Below, one piece after another: positions 24,159 to 35,510 of a stretch of 64,000 nt of DNA; position 1 is the stretch's first letter, and every line of letters begins with the position of its first letter. The stretch spans positions 62,001 to 126,000 of the forward strand of contig JAFISE010000050.1 of NCBI GenBank assembly GCA_022560025.1, in the 5' to 3' direction. The notes under the pieces were generated by a model. That model was not told the origin of the DNA, ran no database searches, and saw only the letters and a list, made by a program, of their open reading frames with translations. The position numbers and the translations under genes are program-made. This DNA is from Stagonosporopsis chrysanthemi (lineage: Eukaryota > Ascomycota > Dothideomycetes > Pleosporales > Didymellaceae).

Positions 24159-25347
24159 ATGAAGTCATTTACACTTCCCACGGTCGCATTGCTTGCGAGC
24201 ATGCTTCCAACAGCATGGGCGCAAACACACACCGCCTGCAACCCGCTGAACACAACTGGATGTCCCAACATGGAAGCTCTTGGCGGCAATGCTACCTTCT
24301 ACTGGAACAAGACCGGCATCCCCACTGGCAGCAAGGTGTGGGAGAAGCAGAACCAAGGCAAGATTGATTGGGCGCAGGACGACGGCGGCGAGGGAGCTGC
24401 AACCTTCACCGTTGAGCGCTCCGGCGACTCACCCATGGTGCAGTCCAAGTTCTACATGCTCTTCGGCCGCTTCGAAGTTATCATGAAGGCAGCCAAAGGC
24501 CAGGGGATCGTCTCATCCGCCATTCTGCAGTCTGAAGCCCTCGACGAGGTTGACTGGGAGTTTCTCGGCACCAACACCAAGCAGTGCTTGACCAACTATT
24601 TTGGCAAGGGCAACACGACTTCATTCGATCGCGGCAAGGAGTTCGACATGTCTCCACCACAAGATGACTACCACAACTACACCATCGATTGGACAAAGGA
24701 TCGCATCCAGTGGTGGCTTGATGGCAAGATGCTCCGTGAGCTCCTGCCCGCCGATGCTCTCAACGGCAAGAACTACCCTCAGACTCCGATGAACATCCGC
24801 ATGGGTGTCTGGGCTGGTGGTGATGTTGCCAACAACGACCCTGGTGTCGTAGAATGGGCTGGAGGCAAAACAAACTTCAAGGACGGCCCCTTTACAATGA
24901 GGGTCAAGACCATCTACGCCCAGGACTACACACAGGGTGCTGAGTACAGCTGGGAGGACATGGACGCCAGCGGTTCGTGGGAGAAGGTCAAGGTTATCAA
25001 GTAAGCACATCCATCCCTGGTCGAACCTCGCACATTCACTAACACCACACAGCCCTGAAAAGAAGTCTGAGGTTCTCAAAGAAATTCAAGACCCCTCCGG
25101 CGTACGCAACAACTGGAAGGCCCTGTCTGCTGGAGCTAAGACTGGTATCATCATCGGCGCCCTCTCAGTGTTTGGTATCCTTATGTGTCTCATGGCTTTC
25201 TGCTGCGTCAAGCAGCGCCGCGCAGGAAAGAGAGAACACGCTGCGCTGCTGGCTGGCGAGCAGAAGGAAGCCGCCGAACTGGAGGAGTATAGGAGCCAAA
25301 TGCAGGGAGGCAAGTTTGGCTTCGGCAGCCACGTCAACCGCGTCTAA
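24159..25347 (+). CDS. Crh-type cell-wall transglycosylase, GH16
   Basis: Two exons, 24159-25000 and 25053-25347, with a 52-nt intron give 378 residues. A signal peptide (1-21, ending A-W-A) leads into a GH16 fold. The catalytic motif D-E-V-D-W-E-F lies at about 129-135, preceded by G-R-F-E-V-I-M-K, and T-I-D-W-T and W-W-L-D-G sit further on. The extension ends in one membrane helix (about 311-333) and a charged cytoplasmic tail of about 45 residues. Crh enzymes link chitin to beta-glucan and are often GPI-anchored; here the C-terminus looks transmembrane instead. The ATG was chosen because it starts the signal peptide. Confidence 0.92.
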
Positions 25348-26240
25348 ACCACGCAGAAGGCGGCGGCTCATGGTGACGTCTTGTGTCTTGTCCGAGGCAG
25401 TGCGCCTCGTCTCATTCGATCTTTGTTTCAGTAGCCGGCCAAGGCGTAGCGGAGTCGTTGGCGCAGGTGTGCGTAGATGTTCATGTCACTGTCACGATCG
25501 GATCTCTTTTTCTTTCTCGTTTCCTATTTAAGCTCCGATATATACCCTTGCTTTCTTGTACTCAGACCAAGGCTATAGCTGATTTACTAGTTGAACAATA
25601 CACGGCTCGATGCCTCATATACTAAAGTATTGTCCCCGGTCGTGTGATGTGTTAATGTCCAATTGTATAACATGTTCCTCGGTCGTATTGTGGTAAAGGG
25701 GGACGTTTGATCGACAGGAGGTGAGGAGTCTGTTGCATCTCAGGCTCGTTCTCCTTGGCGCGTGCCTGAGGTTTGGCTCAGAGATGGACAAGCTCTTGAC
25801 TCGCTGAAGAGGTGAGGTGTGGTCATTGGCCGAAGCGGCACAGTTCCGTTTTCCGCACTGCGGCGAACCGCACGAGTCTGCAAAAACGCGGTGCGCAAAG
25901 CATAGTTCGGAGAAGTGTCGGTAGAAGCCAGCAGGAACTAGTAGTATGAAATCGGATCAGGAACAATCGTGCAATCTCATTGGCACTGTGCAGCTCCTGT
26001 TGCTTTTCTGTTGCTGCTCGCTCCGCTGCGTCACATGCCAATTGGCTGAACGATGCCGTCCCCACACAACCAACCCCAGACTGGAGACCGGCTCCAATCG
26101 GCAGAGTGACCTGCCTCGGTCCAAGTTAACGTCCAGATGGCCCTTGTCTGCCATTTTTCGTCTGCATCGCGGACCCTTGCGTTCTAATATTTGTAGAGGG
26201 TTGCCAGATCTCATCGTGCCAACGTTTAGCTCCTCACATC
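25348..26240. other. Intergenic region before acyl-CoA dehydrogenase
   Basis: It holds the Crh 3' region and the promoter of the acyl-CoA dehydrogenase gene. Frames here are short and unconvincing. Nothing else seen. Confidence 0.6.
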
Positions 26241-27674
26241 ATGTCATCAATTGCGAGATCACTCAGGCCCTTGGCCTGCGCTGCCACAGCCTCGTCCCGC
26301 CGCTCCCTCCGCCCTGTTGTCACACGCGCCTCCCTGCAGTATGCCATTTTCCCGCCTCACACTATGAAAGACGCATACTAACACATTTAGACTACGGTGC
26401 CTCTCGTCCACAGCTCCCCGCCGCGATGCCGCTGTTGACATCTCCGACATTCCCCCAACTCCCATCACACATCTCTCCGAGACCGAATCGATGATGGGCG
26501 AGGCAGTCGCCAAGTTCGCCTCCGAGGTCATCCTGCCCAAGGCGCGCGAGATGGACGAGGCAGAGGCTATGGACCCGACCGTGGTCGAGCAGCTCTTCGA
26601 GCAGGGGCTGATGGGCATCGAGATCCCTGAAGAGTATGGCGGCTCGGGCATGAACTTCACCAGCGCCATCATCGCTATCGAGGAGCTGGCGCGCGTCGAC
26701 CCCAGCGTCAGTGTCATGTGCGACGTGCACAACACGCTCGTCAACACAGCTATCCTTAAGTGGGGCAGCGAGGCCATGAAGAAGAAGTACCTCCCCAAGC
26801 TCGCCACTAACACCGTTGGTTCCTTCTGTCTGTCTGAGCCCATCTCCGGCTCTGACGCCTTTGCGCTCGCCACAAAGGCCACCCGCACCGACTCGGGCTA
26901 CAAGATCAGCGGCAGCAAGATGTGGATCACCAACTCGGTGGAGGCCAACTTCTTCATCGTTTTCGCCAACCTCGCCCCGGAGAAGAAGTACAAGGGCATC
27001 ACAGCGTTCATCGTCGAGAAGGGCACAAAGGGCTTCAGCATTGCCAAGAAGGAGAAGAAGCTTGGTATCAAGGCCAGCAGCACATGCGTCCTCAACTTTG
27101 ACGACGTCGAGATCCCCAAGGAGAACCTGCTTGGTGAGGAGGGCCATGGCTACAAGTACGCCATTGGCCTGCTGAACGAGGGCCGCATTGGTATTGCCGC
27201 GCAGATGACTGGTCTGGCCCTTGGTGCCTTTGAGAACGCCGCTGGGTACGTCTTGCATCTCTTTTCCCCTCTCACACATCACCGTCCAAGTACTAACCCA
27301 GCAACAGCTACGCCTGGAACGACCGCAAGCAATTCGGCCAACTCATCGGCGAATTCCAGAGCATGCAGCACCAGTTCGCACAAGCCTGGGTGGAAATCAG
27401 CGCCGCCCGCGCCCTCGTTTACAACGCCGCGCGCAAGAAGGAAGCCGGCGAGGACTTTGTGCTCGACGCCGCCATGGCTAAGCTGTATGCCTCGCAGGTC
27501 GCGGGCAAGGTATCGGGCCAGGCGGTCGAGTGGATGGGCGGCATGGGTTTCGTGCGCGAGGGACTGGCGGAGAAGTACTTCCGCGATAGCAAGATTGGTG
27601 CTATCTATGAGGGGACGAGTAACATTCAGCTTACGACTATCGCGAAACACTTGCAGAAGTTGTATACTAAGTAG
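26241..27674 (+). CDS. Mitochondrial acyl-CoA dehydrogenase, short/branched-chain type
   Basis: Three exons (26241-26338, 26391-27245, 27308-27674) with introns of 52 and 62 nt give 439 residues. The first exon supplies an Arg/Ser/Ala-rich presequence for mitochondrial import. Seen: S-F-C-L-S-E-P-I-S-G-S-D-A-F and W-I-T-N-S (FAD and substrate contacts), L-G-I-K-A-S-S-T-C, E-W-M-G-G-M-G-F, and the catalytic Glu (about 419) in I-Y-E-G-T-S-N-I-Q. It oxidises an acyl-CoA to the 2-enoyl-CoA and passes electrons to ETF. Similarity is best with 2-methylbutyryl/short-chain enzymes of isoleucine and fatty-acid breakdown; the exact chain preference is inference. The first intron has an ideal ACTAAC branch site. 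Confidence 0.93.
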
Positions 27675-28387
27675 ATGCTGGTTGTAGAACTGGCGGTGCT
27701 GTATAGTCTCCGGAATTAAGATTTGGAAAGTTACTGTTTGGCTGCGTTGCATCACTCCTTGCGTTACACATACGATATGATGTTTGCTCAGCAGGTTCAG
27801 CAGAGGTGATTGACCTATCGATCTACGAGGGAGTCATGATAGGGATAGAACAGCTTTTTTCAGCTACTGAACATAGTCTGTCGCCACAGTAGCAGTGTCA
27901 TGCACAAACACTGGAGATCCAGAACCTCGATAGGCTCTGCTGCAGCTCCAGCGGGTAGACTTAGGTCGCTACGTCATGCTTATGAGAAGTGAACCGCGTC
28001 TGAAGTGGGGCAACTTATACGCGTCTAATGACCCCGCATGAACGATAGGATGACAGACTTCTATGCAGACCAACCACATCGTGAGATGCTTATTACTACA
28101 GCAGAACTGCTGTACGTCCGTTGTGCAAGAGGGTCTTTCCCCGAAAATCACCATCGCTATCAAGATCGTCAACACCAACGAAAGAGGCGTCTGTGAAAGG
28201 TTGCAGTCAGCATGCACATACGCGTTCAAGGTGCATATAGGCTGTGGTCAGCAAGCATTGTTCATCGGTATCACAAGTATATGAACCACTGACCCTGCAC
28301 CTTGAACCCTATCCAGCACTTCCTTGAACATCCCACCAACCCTTCCCCGAATCCCACGATTTCCTTCCTTCCTCCCCAACAGTGACA
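27675..28387. other. Intergenic region before xylitol dehydrogenase-like gene
   Basis: The region spans the acyl-CoA dehydrogenase 3' end and the promoter of the polyol dehydrogenase gene. A C/T-rich leader runs over about 28295-28385. No coding or RNA signal seen. Confidence 0.6.
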
Positions 28388-29579
28388 ATGCAAAACCCAT
28401 CCATCATCCTCTACGGCCCCCACAGCGCCAAACTCGAAGACAGAGATATCCCCCTCCTGACCGACCCCCACGACGTCCTCGTCCGCATCGCCTACATCGG
28501 CGTCTGCGGCAGCGATGTAAGTCCCCCCTTCCCTCCCTCACCACACCTCCCCCTAACCCCACAGGTACACTTCTGGAACCACGGCGGCATCGGCAAACCC
28601 GCGCCCGCGACAGGTATTACCATGGGCCATGAAGCCTCGGGCACTATCTTCTCTATCGGCACCTCCGTGACCCGCGTCAAAGTGGGCGACCACGTCGCCA
28701 TCGAACCAGGTACCCCGTGTCGCCTCTGCTCCGCATGCAAATCAGGCACCTACAACCTCTGTCGCTACATGCGGTTTGCGGCCGCCCCGGGTCCGCCAGA
28801 CACTGATGGCACGCTGTGTAAGTATTTTCGCGTGCAAGAGGACTTTGTGTATGTGCTTGATGATGCGGTCGGGTTGCAGGAGGCGGTGATGGTGGAGCCG
28901 GTGGCGGTCGCAGTGCATGCGGTAAAGTTGGGGAATGTAGGGGTGGGAGAGACGGTTGTTGTGTGAGTTTGTGTGGTGAGCAAGCTGTTTTTTGCATGTG
29001 CTAATTATGCGTAGTATGGGCTGCGGCACGATCGGACTGCTGGTTGCGGCTGTGGCGCGGCAGTTTGGGGCGCATCGGATTGTGCTTGTTGATATTTTGG
29101 AGCGGAAGTTGGAGTTTGCGAGGGGGTTTTTGGGCGTCGAGACGTTTTGTGCGGATGTGAAGAGGACGCCCGAGGAGGATGCGGATAGGTTGCTCAAAGA
29201 CTTTGGATTAGAGGATTTTGGCATCGATACCACGGGTGGGAAAGTCGATACGGTGATTGAGGCTTCGGGCGCGGAGTCGAGCATCAATATGGGTATACAC
29301 TTGCTCAGACCTGGTGGCAAGTATGTGCAGACTGGTGTGGGGAAATCAAAGATCGAGTTCCCGATCGTGGCGGTCAGTAATAAAGAGTTGATGTTCAGGG
29401 GTTGCTTCAGGTATGGGGCTGGCGACTATGAGCTGGCGGTCAAGTTGATCACGAAAGGGCTTGTGAAGGTCAAGCCTATGCTCAGCTCAGTGACGCCATT
29501 TGAGGATGCTACGAAGGCGTGGGATAAGACTGCAAAGGGGGGGGGTATTAAGAACTTGATTGAAGGCGTGAAGGACTAA
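28388..29579 (+). CDS. Zinc-dependent polyol dehydrogenase, xylitol/sorbitol dehydrogenase type
   Basis: Three exons (28388-28516, 28565-28962, 29015-29579) with introns of 48 and 52 nt give 363 residues. Catalytic zinc ligands are Cys40 in G-V-C-G-S-D and His65-Glu66 in M-G-H-E. Structural zinc cysteines fall at 95, 98, 101 and 109. The Rossmann motif G-C-G-T-I-G follows the second intron. The N-L-C-R-Y-M-R-F-A-A and D-G-T-L pattern is that of xylitol/L-arabinitol/sorbitol dehydrogenases, which oxidise sugar alcohols with NAD+. Which polyol is used cannot be told. A run of nine G near the 3' end (29537-29545) encodes Gly-Gly-Gly and is a spot where a frameshift or sequencing slip would matter. 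Confidence 0.9.
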
Positions 29580-29949
29580 GTAATCGAAAAATGCTCTATG
29601 AACCTTAATTGGCCCAACGATATTCAACACCCCAGATTCAATCAATGGTCGCGATTTTGATGCTCTTTAGGACTTGGGACCCGAGTGACCTTTCTCGGAC
29701 CTTTTGAAATCATCGGGCGTTTTGTTTGCTTCCGAGTCCTTAGAGTCCTCCGCACGCTGCACGGTACTGTATACCTCCCAAGGCGTCTTATAGTAACTTG
29801 TATTCACGTTCTCGTACTAATCTAGCACAGCCCAGGTGAAGGGAGTGTAATGCTCTGATACGCGGTCGAACTCGCAACACATACGGGCTGTTTCCGCTGT
29901 AGTGTACGAGAAGTGTGGTCGCCTGTAGGAGGTAGTCGGCCCAGTCGTA
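29580..29949. other. Convergent intergenic region
   Basis: It holds the 3' ends of the polyol dehydrogenase gene and of the convergent orphan gene. Nothing else seen. Confidence 0.6.
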
Positions 29950-31503
29950 TCACACACGGAGGAAAGTCGTAGTCTTCTTCACAAACGCGGATCTGACATG
30001 GCGGGCGTTGATGTCGGTGTCTTGCTGCTCCCTGACTTTTGCGCGCAGGAGCTTGTCTGCGTCACTGAGCGAGGAGTCGCCGGAGTCGTCCTCTGGTTGG
30101 CGTGGCTGTTGTCACGGAGGCTTTACATCCCGCTCTGCAGGGATGATGTCATTGTTGTCGCCGTCAAAACTAGGCTCTGGCTCGTCGTCGATACAGTCAC
30201 AGTCTGTCTTCGTGAAGGCCTGTAGAGCGTCAATGTCCTCACGCTCGTACCCGACGACATAGCCGTCATAGAATGATTCCTGGATGGGGTTGTCGTCGTC
30301 TTGTGTGAATGTCGGTCTGTGATATACGTTCTGAGTCTTGCGGGTTTTCGACGGCGCAGTTGTGTCAAAGCCTATCATAGCAGTGTTGGTCTCCGCCTTG
30401 AGTTTGGGCTTGACAGCCTTGCCAGCCTTGCCAGCTTTCTTGTTAGCCTTGCGGACCTTCTTGCTATGCGCAGATAGTTGGTTTCTTTTCAACAGCTTCT
30501 TTTCTCTCTCTGCGATACCAGTGATGGTCGTTTCGGCGCGGATGTGTCGGTCGGTCACATCGAGGTTGCAGTCTTTGTCGATCGCGGGAACAGTAACAGC
30601 CATGCCCTCCTCGCCCAGCACGGGACGACTGGTAACAGCAGCGTCGTCTCGAATCTGCTGTGTCCTGGCGGACTGTCTCTCTGACTCTGCGAGTAGACAA
30701 TACGCTTCGCGAGTGGTGGTGTCAATCTCCTTCCGCTGTGCAGGGGTGCCAATGGGTGAGTGGTCGCTCTTCTCACGTTGTGCGATCGTCTCCTGCACGC
30801 GTGAATGTTTCCGGGTGTGTATGACAGGTTTGGGCTTCTTGGTGTCACGGGTGCGATTCAACGGAGCGTACGGAGGCATCGCAGATGACCGTAATGCGGT
30901 CGTCGATGTGTGCCTTTTTTGGTGACTCTAACGGGCTTGAAGATCCAGATAGGCGCTTGCGTTTTAGTGAGGAGCCTGCGGGTGGGATTCGGCTGGGCGA
31001 AGTCTCGGTGCGATTCTTAGGTCGTAGGAGTAACAGTGAACTGTGTTCTACCTTCTGCTTAGTACTCCCTTCCCTTCGTTCGCGTGCCGCTCGTCCTCCT
31101 CCTCATGCCTGTAGCCGGGTACCGTGCCACAATCAATCTCCACCTCTTTCCAGAACTCGAAAGCTTTGTCAAGCTGCAGCTCCCATCGCGGCTTGTCAGC
31201 GCGTTTAGTGCGTAGACTTTCCAGCAGTGACAAGTCCTTGTACAAGTCAATCTTGGCCAGTCGCCAACGTCTCATCAGGGTCTTCTGAGGGATGAGATCT
31301 CTCCTGTTATCCTTCTCGAGCTCGTCACTCACGGTGGCTCTTGAAGAAAAGACGCCTCCGCGGCGCTCCATCGCAGCCTTCGTCTCTGTGATCTCGAGGA
31401 CATGAAGACGCAACAGGCAGGTTGGACACCCAATGATGTCGGCTGAAATAAGCCGTGCCCGCAAGAAGGGAGAAATTGGATGCTTGCAGATCTGTCGCTG
31501 CAT
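29950..31503 (-). CDS. Orphan basic protein, probably nuclear, four exons
   Basis: I do not recognise the family. My model joins 31052-31503, 30872-30992, 30116-30792 and 29950-30064 (introns of 59, 79 and 51 nt) into 454 residues. Each piece has coding-like composition, and the frames only connect through introns. Seen: an N-terminal C-K-H and C-P-T-C-L-L-R-L-H that could bind metal, a helical charged region, a nuclear-signal-like L-K-R-K-R-L-S-G-S-S-S-P, a Lys-rich block with K-K-A-G-K-A-G-K, and acidic stretches. The last intron contains an in-frame TGA at 30112-30114 and has a weak GTGACA donor; without splicing the protein ends there. Boundaries of the first intron are also uncertain. 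Confidence 0.5.
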
Positions 31504-32317
31504 ATTGAAGTGTGGGAATGGTCGATTTGTATCCGCTGGCGTGCGTTCGCGGGTGAGTTCGAAGCAGTTTTAGTCGCTATGAAGCTTTTAGAGCAATACA
31601 AGTAGACCTAATTTGAGCACACCAAATCGGTGCATGTAGCAAACGGTCGTGTGGCGATGCAGGGTGCGCTTTTCACTTTCACTTTGACCTTGTAGTGCCT
31701 TCAAGCACATGTATGGATACCAATTTTGTGCGCCAAGAGCGCAGGTATTGGTTCAGAACATTGAATTCATGGTAGGAATGAATACTGGAGTAGCAGCTCA
31801 AATCGAGAGTGAAAGCCATGCTGCTGGCAGATTGGTGTTGGTGTAGAATATTTAAGTCCTGTTTGGTCCATGTTGGGAATACAAGACGGACATGACAGGC
31901 CATGAATCTCATGCTAGATCTGTAAAATGGGAACTGAAGGCTTTTAGCTTGGAGCATTCTTTTCTACGGATTTCTCATTTTATAAATGACAAGAGATTAG
32001 GCTTTGTGCTCTACAACGATATGAAAACTGCCTGCTTGAACCTGTGATCGCTCTTGTGACTGCCTCTGTGATCACGATGGAGGCTTGGCCCAGTATCCGG
32101 CGTTTGAGATTCATATCAGCAAAACCATGATGTAGGTGAAAGGCCAGCTTGAATGTGGTCAGTCTGTCAGCACTTCGGAGTTCGGGCGGAGAAATTCGAT
32201 GACGTTTTTGCTTGGCGCAAGCGTTGAGCTTCGAGCTTGCCGGCTCGACTTCGAGCGTTTTCTTGACGCTTTTAATTGCACCTCACCCTTCATTCCATCT
32301 GGTCAATTCGTCTCAAG
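31504..32317. other. Divergent, AT-richer intergenic region
   Basis: It separates the divergent orphan gene and MCR1. The part near 31600-32100 is clearly AT-richer than its surroundings. Frames here are short; no repeat or RNA gene seen. Confidence 0.6.
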
Positions 32318-33503
32318 ATGTTCGCCAGACAGCTTTTCCGCCCAGCCAAGCAGCTGCAGCAAGTACGCAAACAGCTCTTATCATACACGACACCAAACAG
32401 CTGACAAACCCACAGCATGTCCGTCGCTATGCATCCGACGCACCCAAGTCCAGCAACAACAGCGTTCTGTACACCGGTCTCGGAGCCGCCGGTCTCGCCG
32501 GTGCCTACCTCTACCTGAGGGGCGGCGATGCACCATCAGGGAAGCAGGGCGCTGCTCCTCCCTCCGCTGAAGAGAGCAAGATCCCCGCCTTTACCGGCGA
32601 GGTCAAAAAGGCCTTCACTGGCGGCGACCAGGGTTTCCTGTCGCTGGTGCTTGAGAAATCGGAGATTGTCAACCACAACACTAAGAAGCTCACCTTCAAG
32701 CTTCCTGAGGAGGACCAGGAGAGCGGCCTGCCCGTTACCTGTACGCTCAACGCATGTTTGCCTGAGTATGTATGCTGACAACGAATTAGCTGCCGTCATT
32801 ACCAAGTACAAGGGCCCTGAGATGAAGAAGCCCGTCATCCGCCCGTACACTCCCATTAGCGACGTTGACCAGAAGGGCACCGTTGACTTCATCATCAAGA
32901 AATACCCCGATGGACCCATGTCTGAGCACATGCACAACCTTGAGCCTGGGCAGAGGCTTGACATCAAGGGACCCATCCCCAAATATCAGTGGGATGCGAA
33001 TAAGCAGTGAGTGTCCTGCTGGCACAAACAACGTGCAATACATTTACTAACTTCAATCCCCAACTTGTAGTGAGCACATCGCTCTGATCGCTGGTGGAAC
33101 AGGAATCACTCCCATGTGGCAGACTGCCCGCGCTATCTTCAAGAACCCTGAGGACAAGACCAAGGTCACCCTGGTATTTGGCAACATCTCTGAGGAGGAC
33201 ATTCTCATGAAGCGCGAATTTGAAGAGCTCGAGAACACATACCCCCGTCGCTTCCGTGCCTTCTACGTCCTCGACAACCCGCCAGAGACGTGGCAGGGCG
33301 GTAAGGGCCACATCACCAAGGAGCTCCTGAAGACTGTCCTTCCCGAGCCCAAGGAGGGCGACAAGATCAAGATCTTCGTCTGCGGTCCTCCTGGCATGTA
33401 CAAGGCTATCAGCGGTGGCAAGAAGAGCCCGCAGGACCAGGGCGAGCTTGAGGGTTACCTGAAGGACCTCGGCTACAGCAAGGACCAAGTTTACAAGTTC
33501 TAG
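32318..33503 (+). CDS. MCR1: NADH-cytochrome b5 reductase, mitochondrial Mcr1 type
   Basis: Four exons (32318-32362, 32416-32740, 32790-33006, 33071-33503) with introns of 53, 49 and 64 nt give 339 residues. Seen: a basic N-terminal presequence, a membrane helix (about 29-47), the FAD-binding R-P-Y-T-P-I-S, the NADH-binding G-G-T-G-I-T-P-M, and C-G-P-P-G-M near the end. Mcr1 moves electrons from NADH to cytochrome b5 at the mitochondrial outer membrane and intermembrane space, and supports sterol synthesis and ascorbyl-radical reduction. All four junctions give a continuous family-like sequence, and the protein ends V-Y-K-F. Confidence 0.95.
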
Positions 33504-34192
33504 AGGCTGCAAGAGCGGTGTACGATATGTCTGCTAGATATAGATTCCCCATCGAGCAAGCGATCGCGAAAATGTATATATCATCATGAATACCTCCTGT
33601 TGGTGTGGTGATATTAGTCTGACAACCTCCTGGCTGCCCTAACAAACCAGTGTCCGATTACCTGACAGATTCCACAATCCTTCTTCTGCAACATCTCATG
33701 TCACATTCCCAACACGAAGCCCTCCTTCATCCTTGATTTGTGCCTCATGTACTGCCTGCCAGTCAGTCTGACGCCCCACCATTGTACCGGACGCTGTCTC
33801 TCCACATACTGCACTTCCACATACCCACATCCCACATTGTAGGTCCACACGCCACCAGGCTGGCAACCAGACCTATGATCAGGGAGGTGTTGATGCCGGG
33901 GGATACGTAAGACGAGGAATTGGCATAGCATTAAGTAAAAGGCCGTGTGGTATCTATTCGCAACCCTAAACGCCATGTGTGGCACAAGAAGTGTACCGCA
34001 GCTTCAAACCGCATATGCTGACGATGTGTGAATCACCCCAAGCTGCCCGCCGCAGGACCCGCAGGCCCTCTCGAGCTCGGCGTGCACCAGGATACGGTCA
34101 CATCCTCGTACATCCTCTCTCGCTCCCTCATAACGGCACCCTCCGCCTTGAACTCCACAACGCCACGCTCTCAAACCCTCATTTCAGCCTCC
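33504..34192. other. Convergent intergenic region
   Basis: It holds the 3' ends of the convergent MCR1 and zinc-ribbon genes. Small frames on both strands are unconvincing. Confidence 0.6.
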
Positions 34193-34711
34193 TCACTTGT
34201 ACTGCGGCACTCCGCTGGGCGGTGCGCCGTGCTGCCCTTGCCCGTTCCCGCCATGCATCATGACCGCCGGCTGGCCCCCACCGCCTTGCATCTGCTGCTG
34301 TACGTCTGGGCGGTATTTGATGTCTTGCCAGAAATTGCAGATGTGGCAACCAACTTCCTTGTAAGGCTTGAGCGAGAACGGGATGATTGGGACGAAGCAG
34401 AAGGTGAACCATTCCCTGGGATGTGTTAGTCTGAGTAGGACATGGAGAGTGTGGCGTGATGGTTAGGGAGCTTGGCGGGGAGGGGGGAAAGAGATGTGTT
34501 TGTGGTTGTGGGCGTGATGTGCATGTTCATGATGACATACCAGCGCTTCATCACTCTGCCGGAGAAGTTACCGCAGTTCTGGCATTGCACTGTGATGTGC
34601 TCGGCACCACTAAGCGCTGACTGGAAAGCTGGGCTGCTGTTAGCTATGCGATCAGGCAAGGTCTATCTTGGCGGGCATACTGTGTGTTCCACATGTAAAG
34701 AAGAAGAACAT
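34193..34711 (-). CDS. Small zinc-ribbon protein
   Basis: Three exons (34681-34711, 34541-34628, 34193-34415) with introns of 52 and 125 nt give 113 residues. The protein starts M-F-F-F-F-T-C-G-T-H and carries two C-X2-C knuckles, C-Q-N-C-G and C-H-I-C-N, which together form a zinc ribbon. Between them lies E-W-F-T-F-C-F-V-P-I-I-P-F-S, characteristic of small fungal zinc-ribbon proteins of unknown function. A Gly/Gln/Pro-rich tail follows. The gene is spread over short frames, so automatic callers may miss it. Function unknown. Confidence 0.8.
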
Positions 34712-35510
34712 GATGTTTACTCGTGCTGCGATTGCGCGATTGTTGTGGGGAGTGGATTCGAGCGCGGGTCGCGACGGCAGTCGATCGAGCGGAGGTGATG
34801 CGGAGATGGAGATGGAGCTATGCGCGAGCTGCGGGTCGGCGAGGCAAGGGTGCTTTGACTTGCAGTAATGTTGTTGCACGGCGAGCGAGTTTGATTGTAG
34901 AGTAGTATTCCGGGTCGCGGGGTCTGCGAGAGAAGGCGAGAGGAATTTCTGGGGCCACGGATGAGCAAGGTCGGGGCAGGTGCTATGTTTAATGATCTCG
35001 TGAATTGCATTGCATTGGCGCCGAGCAAGGCCGTGCGTCATCAACGCGACGACTTCGTGCTCAGCCACACTAGGATTTTGTCTGTGGCACACACTTCTCT
35101 ACAGGCGTGGAATGCTTCGCGCGTCTTAACCGTGAAATGCGTGGGGAAAGATCGTTGAATGTTTTGATTTGCAATTTTGATCCAGCCATGGGCATCTTAG
35201 CCTCCAAGGAACTCATCATGGTCGTCTAGCCTTCAGACAAGCATAATCTCTACTTTCGGACTCCGTGAACCCTTCCTTACGCATTGATGCCGCTGAAAAA
35301 ACGGACAACGAACATGCCATGCCCGCTCAGCGTGATGAGGACACAAAATGACCATGTCAGGCTCTTCGAGTTCGCGCAGAGCACCAACCTCTAGCACCTA
35401 GAATCACGATGAAAGGTGCGCATGCAGATTCCAGGCATTACAGTACAACGAAAACCAACAACGAATACAGATGACCGATAATGCTTAGGCCCAGTTGTTG
35501 TTGTTGGTGC
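34712..35510. other. Intergenic region
   Basis: It contains the promoter of the zinc-ribbon gene and the 3' region of the dynein light chain gene, both on the minus strand. No coding or RNA signal seen. Confidence 0.6.

Noticed and set aside
26259..27282. Minus-strand frames of 209 and 296 codons
   Set aside because: They lie antisense to the acyl-CoA dehydrogenase exons, whose GC-rich third positions keep the opposite strand open.
29950..30114. Stop readthrough producing a peroxisomal isoform
   Set aside because: The extended C-terminus ends L-R-V, not a PTS1 signal, and a 51-nt intron explains the open frame equally well.
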